A stretch of 64,000 nt of DNA. Source: JAJXUB01 sp047974805 (lineage in GTDB: Bacteria; Actinomycetota; Actinomycetes; Actinomycetales; Dermatophilaceae). Below are positions 59,390 through 64,000 of this stretch, piece by piece. Every line of letters begins with the position of its first letter. Position 1 is the stretch's first letter. The notes below the pieces were generated by a model. It saw only the letters and a program-made list of their open reading frames with translations, was not told the DNA's origin and ran no database searches. A program made the translations under genes and the position numbers. Where the stretch lies: the NCBI GenBank assembly GCA_047974805.1, contig JBKECS010000011.1, forward strand, positions 52,980 to 116,979, read 5' to 3'.

Positions 59390-60307
59390 ATGTCACCAGC
59401 GGACCTTGACCCGTCCGTGGCCGCGTTCGCGCGTCACCTGAGGTTGGAGCGCGGTCGGTCGGAGCACACCATTCGGGCCTACCAAGGTGACATCACCTCG
59501 CTGTTGGACCACCTTCAGGCCTGCACCCAGACCAGGGATCCACGCGAACTGACCCTGCGTGACCTGCGCAGTTGGCTTGCGGTTCAGGCGGATGCCGGCG
59601 TCGCCCGGGCCACCCTCGCCCGGCGAGCAGCGTCGGCACGAAGCTACTGCCGCTGGGCCCACCGCACCGGGTTGCTGGCCACAGACCCCTCCACCCGTCT
59701 GACCGCGCCCCGCCGGCAACAGCGGCTACCGGGAGTGCTCACCCAACAGGACGCCGCCGCCGCCATGGACATCGCTGCGGTCATGGCCGACGACGATCAT
59801 CCCCGGGCCGTTCGTGACCGGGCCGTCCTAGAACTGCTGTATGCCACTGGCATCCGGGTTGGCGAACTGGTCGCCGCCGACGTCGACGACCTCGACACCG
59901 CCACCCGGACGATCAGAGTCCTCGGCAAGGGCGCGAAGGAACGCACCGTCCCCTATGGAATCCCGGCCGCGCAGGCTCTGGCAGCGTGGCTTGGGCGGGG
60001 TCGCCCGCAGTTGGCAGTGGCCCGATCCGGCCCCGCCCTGTTCCTCGGTGCCCGTGGCGGCAGGATCGACGCGCGCACCGTTCGCCGGGCGGTGCACCAC
60101 GTGCTTGAATCACTGCCGGACGTCCCGGACCTCGGTCCACACGGCTTGCGTCACTCCGCAGCGACGCACCTGCTCGAAGGAGGTGCTGACCTGCGGCAAG
60201 TGCAGGAGTTGCTCGGGCACGCCTCACTGGCCACAACGCAGGTCTACACCCATGTCTCCATCGAGCGGCTCAAGAGCTCGTACGCTCAGGCTCACCCGCG
60301 GGCGTGA
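59390..60307 (+). CDS. xerC: Tyrosine recombinase XerC
   Basis: Resolves chromosome dimers at dif. The 305-residue product has a SAM-like N-domain (LRLERGRSEHTIRAYQGD) and the catalytic set R156 (TGIRVGEL), K180 (GKGAKER), H251 and R254 (HGLRHSAATH), H277 (LLGHASL) and Y286. It belongs to the dprA-xerC-rpsB backbone and is housekeeping, not phage. Its end overlaps the convergent membrane-protein gene by 38 bp. Confidence 0.95.
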   Translation: MSPADLDPSVAAFARHLRLERGRSEHTIRAYQGDITSLLDHLQACTQTRDPRELTLRDLRSWLAVQADAGVARATLARRAASARSYCRWAHRTGLLATDPSTRLTAPRRQQRLPGVLTQQDAAAAMDIAAVMADDDHPRAVRDRAVLELLYATGIRVGELVAADVDDLDTATRTIRVLGKGAKERTVPYGIPAAQALAAWLGRGRPQLAVARSGPALFLGARGGRIDARTVRRAVHHVLESLPDVPDLGPHGLRHSAATHLLEGGADLRQVQELLGHASLATTQVYTHVSIERLKSSYAQAHPRA

Positions 60308-60776
60308 ACGTCACGGGGCAGGCCAGCTCGCCACGTAACCTCACGCGCAACGCCCACCCCAACAAGACGATGCCGAGCACGGCCAGGTACGGCTGCACGG
60401 GGGCGAACCACCGCAGCGCACCGGTATAACCCAAGGCGATCAACGCCAGCTTGTTGCACACCGGGCAGCCCACGGCCAGATACGTCAGGAACCCACCCAG
60501 TGCCCCGGTCTTCGAGACCGGCTCGCCCGCACCGCGAACCGGCCCGGCACGGCCGGTACCGGCGTGCTCTACCCTGACATAGGTGGCAAACAGCATCCCG
60601 GCCAACACACTGCTGATCACCACCACCGGCCAGGACCACGCGGTCGGCGGCACCTCGCGGCCGAAAACACCCGTTGGGATGATCGCCGTCGGGACCGCGA
60701 CAACGACCAAGGTCAACGCGGCCGCCACCGCAGCGCTGACCCAGCGTCGAAGCGGCCACATCCGCAGTGAGTCCAT
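60270..60776 (-). CDS. Small integral membrane protein with CPVC motif
   Basis: A membrane protein of about 168 residues with roughly four helices. A CPVCNK motif lies in the third (GCPVCNKLALIALGYTGA), suggesting thiol or metal chemistry. It follows a thioredoxin gene on the same strand. A CsoR-like palindrome directly precedes ATG at 60776; ATG at 60821 or 60809 would extend the protein through that palindrome. I do not recognise a named family. Confidence 0.7.
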   Translation of the reverse strand: MDSLRMWPLRRWVSAAVAAALTLVVVAVPTAIIPTGVFGREVPPTAWSWPVVVISSVLAGMLFATYVRVEHAGTGRAGPVRGAGEPVSKTGALGGFLTYLAVGCPVCNKLALIALGYTGALRWFAPVQPYLAVLGIVLLGWALRVRLRGELACPVTFTPAGEPERTSS

Positions 60777-60788
60777 CACGGGGGAAAC

Positions 60789-60804
60789 ATACCCCCTGCG
60801 GTAT
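60789..60804. promoter_or_regulatory. CsoR-like palindrome
   Basis: ATACC-CCCTGC-GGTAT is a perfect 5-bp-arm palindrome with G/C-rich core, like copper-sensing CsoR/RicR operators. It lies 13 bp before the proposed start of the CPVC membrane protein. If the longer start is used it is coding sequence instead. Confidence 0.3.
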
Positions 60805-60875
60805 GCCATGGTGCGGTGCATGGCGACCGGCCCCGCCTTGAGGGCTGCGCGCGCGGACCCTCAGCCAAGCGGGGT

Positions 60876-61301
60876 TCAACCCAAGGACTGGTCCACCCAA
60901 GCACGCAGCGCGGCTATCGGCGCCGCACCCTTTTGTTCTGCCACCTTTCTGCCCTTGTTGAGCAACAGCAACGTTGGGACCGCCTGAACGGAGAACCGGC
61001 GAGAGATCTTGGGGCTCTTGTCGACATCGACCTTGACCAGCTTGAGGGTGCCGGCACGCTCCCGTGCCAGTTGTTCCAATGCCGGGCTCACCTGGCGGCA
61101 CGGGCCGCACCAGGTCGCCCACAGGTCGACCAACACGGGGATCTTGTCGCTGTTGGTCACCGCATCGAAGTCGGCGTCCCCAGCCGTGACGATCCACGGC
61201 AAGAACGATGTGCAGGCGCGGCACCGAACCTTTCCGGAGGCCACCGTGGGCAGTCGGCTCTTTCTCCCACAGGAGGGGCAGGTGACGACGTTTCCGGCCA
61301 T
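60876..61301 (-). CDS. trxC: Zinc-ribbon thioredoxin (TrxC type)
   Basis: A 141-residue disulfide reductase. The N-terminal zinc ribbon has C8-x2-C11 and C27-x2-C30, as in thioredoxin 2. The thioredoxin fold has the active site W64-C65-G-P-C68 and the cis-Pro in VQAVPTLLLL. The zinc ribbon suggests redox- or oxidation-sensitive regulation. It is 55 bp upstream of the CPVC membrane protein. Confidence 0.92.
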   Translation of the reverse strand: MAGNVVTCPSCGRKSRLPTVASGKVRCRACTSFLPWIVTAGDADFDAVTNSDKIPVLVDLWATWCGPCRQVSPALEQLARERAGTLKLVKVDVDKSPKISRRFSVQAVPTLLLLNKGRKVAEQKGAAPIAALRAWVDQSLG

Positions 61302-61310
61302 GGTGCCAGC

Positions 61311-61970
61311 CTACGACTCTGGATCGACTGGCAAGAGGACGATGGGGCTGCGAACGAGCAGCGGCCACGGGTCCAGATAGTGCGACCCGCGCACCGCGCC
61401 GAGGTGCAGGCACACTGCCGGTGCGCAGTGTGAGCCGGACAGAAGCACCGCGCCGATGACTTGGCCCGCCCTGACCCGCTCACCGACGATCACCGTGGCC
61501 TTCACGGGTTGAAAGGTCGACCGCAACCCATCCGCGTGGGTCACCGCGACCACGCCAACTCCGGCAACGACCCCGGCATACGTCACGACGCCGTCCTCGA
61601 CCGCGGTCACGGGATCTGCGGCCCGGGCCGCCAAGTCGAGGCCACGGTGACCGGCAGCCCACTGGTTGGCCGGCCGGTCAAAGCGCCGGATGACTTGCCG
61701 CGAGGCCACCGGCCAACTCCAGCGTGGACCGGGCGACGGTATCGCTGAGGTGGGTCTGGATATGACCGAAGCATCGATGAGCGTGTGCGGTCGACCCGAT
61801 GTCGCTGCGCCAGGCTCTGGCAACGTGTTGGCCGCCGCCGACGGGGCGAAGAGGACCAGCGCTGCTGCCCACAGCGCCATCCGCAGGATTGGTCGAGCGC
61901 CTATGGCGCGGCATACACCAGCTCGCGCTAGGCCGAGAGCCATTGCATGGCCGCTGCGTCGTGTCACCAT
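61311..61970 (-). CDS. M23-family peptidase-like exported protein
   Basis: A 219-residue protein with a signal peptide (WAAALVLFAPSAAA, cleavage near residue 48) and an M23/LytM domain. Zinc ligands H108 and D112 are in GHRGLDLAA. The HxH motif is degenerate: C187-L-H189 stands where HLH is expected. It may bind metal through Cys or be an inactive regulator like some LytM factors. It lies 9 bp upstream of trxC and near rpsB, as often in actinobacteria. Confidence 0.85.
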   Translation of the reverse strand: MVTRRSGHAMALGLARAGVCRAIGARPILRMALWAAALVLFAPSAAANTLPEPGAATSGRPHTLIDASVISRPTSAIPSPGPRWSWPVASRQVIRRFDRPANQWAAGHRGLDLAARAADPVTAVEDGVVTYAGVVAGVGVVAVTHADGLRSTFQPVKATVIVGERVRAGQVIGAVLLSGSHCAPAVCLHLGAVRGSHYLDPWPLLVRSPIVLLPVDPES

Positions 61971-62127
61971 GTGTCCGACCCTGCCGCGAGTCCGGCTGCT
62001 CCACCGTGTCGAGCGGCAGGGATGTGGAAACCGTCAAAGGGTGGATCCAGCTTGTGGATGACGACTGCGGTGCCGTCCTTCGAGGATCGCGCAGCCCAGG
62101 ACCACGCGAGATCAGCTCTCGATCCAG

Positions 62128-63285
62128 CTAGCGCAGTGCCCGGAGCCGCCGGACCGCCTCGTGAAGGACCTCATCCCTCTTGCAGAAGGCGAATCGGACC
62201 AACGTGGCGGCCACGTCCGGGTCGTCATGGAACACCGAGACCGGCACCGCAGCGACACCGACCGACGCCGGCAACTGATCACAAAAGCTCACCGCATCTG
62301 TCACCCCTAGCGGTGCCACGTCGGCGATGACGAAGTATGTGCCCTGCGGCTGCGAGAGGGCAAACCCCGCCGTGCGCAGCCCGCTGACCAGCAAGTCCCG
62401 CTTGGCCTGCAACGACGCGGCCAGTGCGGTGAACGACTGATCCGGCAGGCCGAGCCCATGGGCGATGGCCGACTGGAAGGGTCCGGCGGAGACATAGGTG
62501 AGGAATTGCTTCACTGTGCGCACGGCGGCGACCGCCTGGGGCGGCCCGCTGACCCAACCAACCTTCCAGCCTGTGGTTGAAAAGGTCTTGCCCGCGCTGG
62601 AAATGGTCAACGTCCGCTCGGCCATGCCGGGCAGGCTAGCTATTGGAACGTGCACAGCACCATCGAAGGTCAGGTGCTCGTAGACCTCGTCGGTGACCAC
62701 CCAAGCGTCGTACTCGCGAGCCAACGAGGCGATGAGCTCCAACTCCGCGAGGGAGAAGACCTTGCCCGTGGGATTGTGCGGGGTATTGAGCAGGACGATG
62801 CGGGTGCGCGCCGAGAACGCCGCACGGAGCGAGGCCTCGTCCACGGCGAAGTCTGGAAAGCGCAGCGTCGACGTGCGGCGCACTCCGCGGGCGAGGGCAA
62901 TCGTGGCGGCATACGAGTCGTAGTAGGGCTCGAAGGTGACCACTTCCTCGCCCGGTTCGACCAGGGCGAGGACGGTGGCGGCGATGGCTTCGGTCGCTCC
63001 GGCGGTGACGAGCACCTGGTTTCCCGGATCGAGCTGGAGGCCATAGAACCGCTCCTGATGCCTGGCCACGGCAGCCAGCAGCTCTGGGACCCCCGGACCC
63101 GGCGGGTACTGGTTACGTCCCGATGTGATGGCCTCGACCGCAGCGTGAAGGATTGACGCCGGCCCGTCCGTGTCCGGGAAACCCTGGCCGAGGTTGATGG
63201 CGTCATGTTGCACGGCCAAGGCGGACATTCGGGCGAAGATCGTCGTGCCGAACTCTCGCATGCGAGCGACCAGGGGGGCATCCAT
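62128..63285 (-). CDS. Class I/II PLP aminotransferase
   Basis: A 385-residue fold-type I aminotransferase. Features are INLGQGFPDTDGP, QYPPGPGVPELLAAVARH, VLLNTPHNPTGKVF, the WVVTDEVYEHLTFDG Asp, and the PLP lysine near residue 233 in SSAGKTFSTTGWKVGW. It resembles methionine/kynurenine (YbdL, KAT) and DapC-type enzymes; the substrate is not determined. ATG at 63285 is chosen because the ORF upstream runs over the rpsB promoter. Confidence 0.9.
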   Translation of the reverse strand: MDAPLVARMREFGTTIFARMSALAVQHDAINLGQGFPDTDGPASILHAAVEAITSGRNQYPPGPGVPELLAAVARHQERFYGLQLDPGNQVLVTAGATEAIAATVLALVEPGEEVVTFEPYYDSYAATIALARGVRRTSTLRFPDFAVDEASLRAAFSARTRIVLLNTPHNPTGKVFSLAELELIASLAREYDAWVVTDEVYEHLTFDGAVHVPIASLPGMAERTLTISSAGKTFSTTGWKVGWVSGPPQAVAAVRTVKQFLTYVSAGPFQSAIAHGLGLPDQSFTALAASLQAKRDLLVSGLRTAGFALSQPQGTYFVIADVAPLGVTDAVSFCDQLPASVGVAAVPVSVFHDDPDVAATLVRFAFCKRDEVLHEAVRRLRALR

Positions 63286-63379
63286 GTCCGGACGGTACCG
63301 TCTTGGTCGGGCGGCCCATCGCCGGTCCAGCTCATCGGAGGCAGGGCGCCGAGGGGCTGTGGCTCGCGACTCGGGTGAT

Positions 63380-63408
63380 TTCCGGCTGGGCCTGCCGGGC
63401 CGTAGAAT
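63380..63408 (+). promoter_or_regulatory. Candidate rpsB promoter
   Basis: TTCCGG and TAGAAT are 17 bp apart. The leader to rpsB is about 200 nt. The rest of the 331-bp gap (63286-63616) shows no gene. Confidence 0.55.
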
Positions 63409-63616
63409 GATCGGGCGACCGTTCGCGGTCGACTTCGCGTGCCCCTCGACCGTCTGACGTGACATCACCGAAGCCGGTGGGCGCCGCTCCAGCAGTCCGT
63501 ATGCCATAACGACCCCGGTCGGCGGCAAACCGCGGGGCGGGTCAGGGCACCAGGCAGGTAGCCGCAACCCCGCGGCCAACCGACGAAACTGAACACGCAC
63601 AAGGAGAGACGCCATC

Positions 63617-64000
63617 ATGGCCGTCGTCACCATGCGCCAGCTCCTGGAGAGCGGCGTCCACTTCGGGCACCAGACCCGTCGCTGGAACCCCAAGATGAAG
63701 CGCTTCATCATGACCGAGCGCAATGGCATCTACATCATCGATCTGCAGCAGTCGCTGACCTACCTCACCGAGGCCTACGACTTCGTCAAGCAGACCGTCG
63801 CCCACGGCGGCACGATCCTGTTCGTCGGCACCAAGAAGCAGGCCCAGGAGTCGATCGCCGAGCAGGCCCTGAGGGTCGGTATGCCGTACGTGAACCACCG
63901 ATGGCTCGGCGGAATGTTGACCAACTTCCAGACCGTCTCCAAGCGGCTCAGCCGCCTCAAGGAGCTCGAGGAGATCGACTTCGACGATGTGGCCGGTTCC
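63617..64000 (+). CDS. rpsB: 30S ribosomal protein S2 (3' end outside window)
   Basis: The first 128 residues are visible: MAVVTMRQLLESGVHFGHQT, RRWNPKMKRFIMTERNGIYI and ILFVGTKKQAQESIAEQA are S2 hallmarks. ATG at 63617 follows AAGGAGA. The frame is open to the last base. The xerC-rpsB proximity is the usual actinobacterial order. Confidence 0.97.
   Translation, partial: MAVVTMRQLLESGVHFGHQTRRWNPKMKRFIMTERNGIYIIDLQQSLTYLTEAYDFVKQTVAHGGTILFVGTKKQAQESIAEQALRVGMPYVNHRWLGGMLTNFQTVSKRLSRLKELEEIDFDDVAGS

Noticed and set aside
59390..60307. Phage or island integrase
   Set aside because: Sequence and location before rpsB fit housekeeping XerC; no att-like repeats or phage genes are nearby.
60292..61413. 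Large minus-strand ORF over trxC
   Set aside because: The thioredoxin frame (WCGPC, zinc ribbon) is clearly the coding one.
1..64000. CRISPR array, tRNA or rRNA genes, transposons
   Set aside because: Scanning found no regular direct repeats with spacers, no cloverleaf-like genes and no transposase.

Overview
The window is a high-GC actinobacterial chromosome segment. Gene order and protein style suggest the Intrasporangiaceae/Dermatophilaceae (Tetrasphaera, Knoellia, Phycicoccus relatives); genus is my inference. The backbone is the conserved run mutM, acyP, smc, ftsY, amtB, glnB, glnD, ffh, rpsP, khpA, rimM, trmD, rplS, lepB, lepB, rnhB, DUF2469, yraN, comM, dprA, xerC, rpsB, all on the plus strand. 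Both window edges cut a gene: mutM lacks its start and rpsB lacks its end. No tRNA, rRNA, CRISPR array, transposase or prophage gene was seen.

Two accessory blocks interrupt the backbone. Block 1 (about 9.2-31.06 kb) sits between ftsY and amtB. It carries a complete [NiFe]-hydrogenase locus of the group 2a (Huc) type. A leftward araC-hypA-hypB unit diverges from a rightward, tightly overlapped 16-gene operon: HucM-like protein, hucS, hucL, maturation protease, an 82-residue ORF, a TPR protein, a NifU-Rieske protein (HucE-like), an NHL propeller, hypF, hypC, a SIS-HypC fusion, a SIS protein, hypE, a second hypC, hypD and a DUF6390-like gene. HucS lacks one proximal-cluster Cys and the distal-cluster His, as expected for the high-affinity Huc enzymes that oxidise trace H2 and feed menaquinone. 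After a strong convergent terminator comes a Calvin-cycle-flavoured trio without Rubisco: a class I aldolase homologue, a CbbR-like LysR regulator and a CbbX-like AAA+ protein. Both enzyme homologues are intact ORFs whose catalytic residues are substituted, which makes this the most unusual part of the window.

The nitrogen module amtB-glnB-glnD follows, with AC-box-like motifs at 11-bp spacing upstream of amtB. Then come ffh, an alpha/beta hydrolase and an amidohydrolase. ffh and the amidohydrolase have TAGGGT motifs placed for leaderless transcription. The ribosomal/RNA block from rpsP to rplS is interrupted by an LCP-family lipoprotein gene, an Orn/Lys/Arg-type decarboxylase and an orphan FetB-like permease. 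TrmD carries a C-terminal GNAT domain.

Block 2 (52.1-59.3 kb) lies between dprA and xerC. It is a leftward eight-gene operon (RidA, a polar amino-acid ABC importer, a D-serine-dehydratase-like PLP enzyme, KDPG aldolase, KDG kinase) with a divergent YheO/DauR-like regulator. Together the genes would import an amino sugar acid such as D-glucosaminate, deaminate it to KDG, phosphorylate it and split it to pyruvate and glyceraldehyde-3-phosphate. The right end holds xerC, a Cys-containing membrane protein, a zinc-ribbon thioredoxin, an M23-type protein, an aminotransferase and the start of rpsB.
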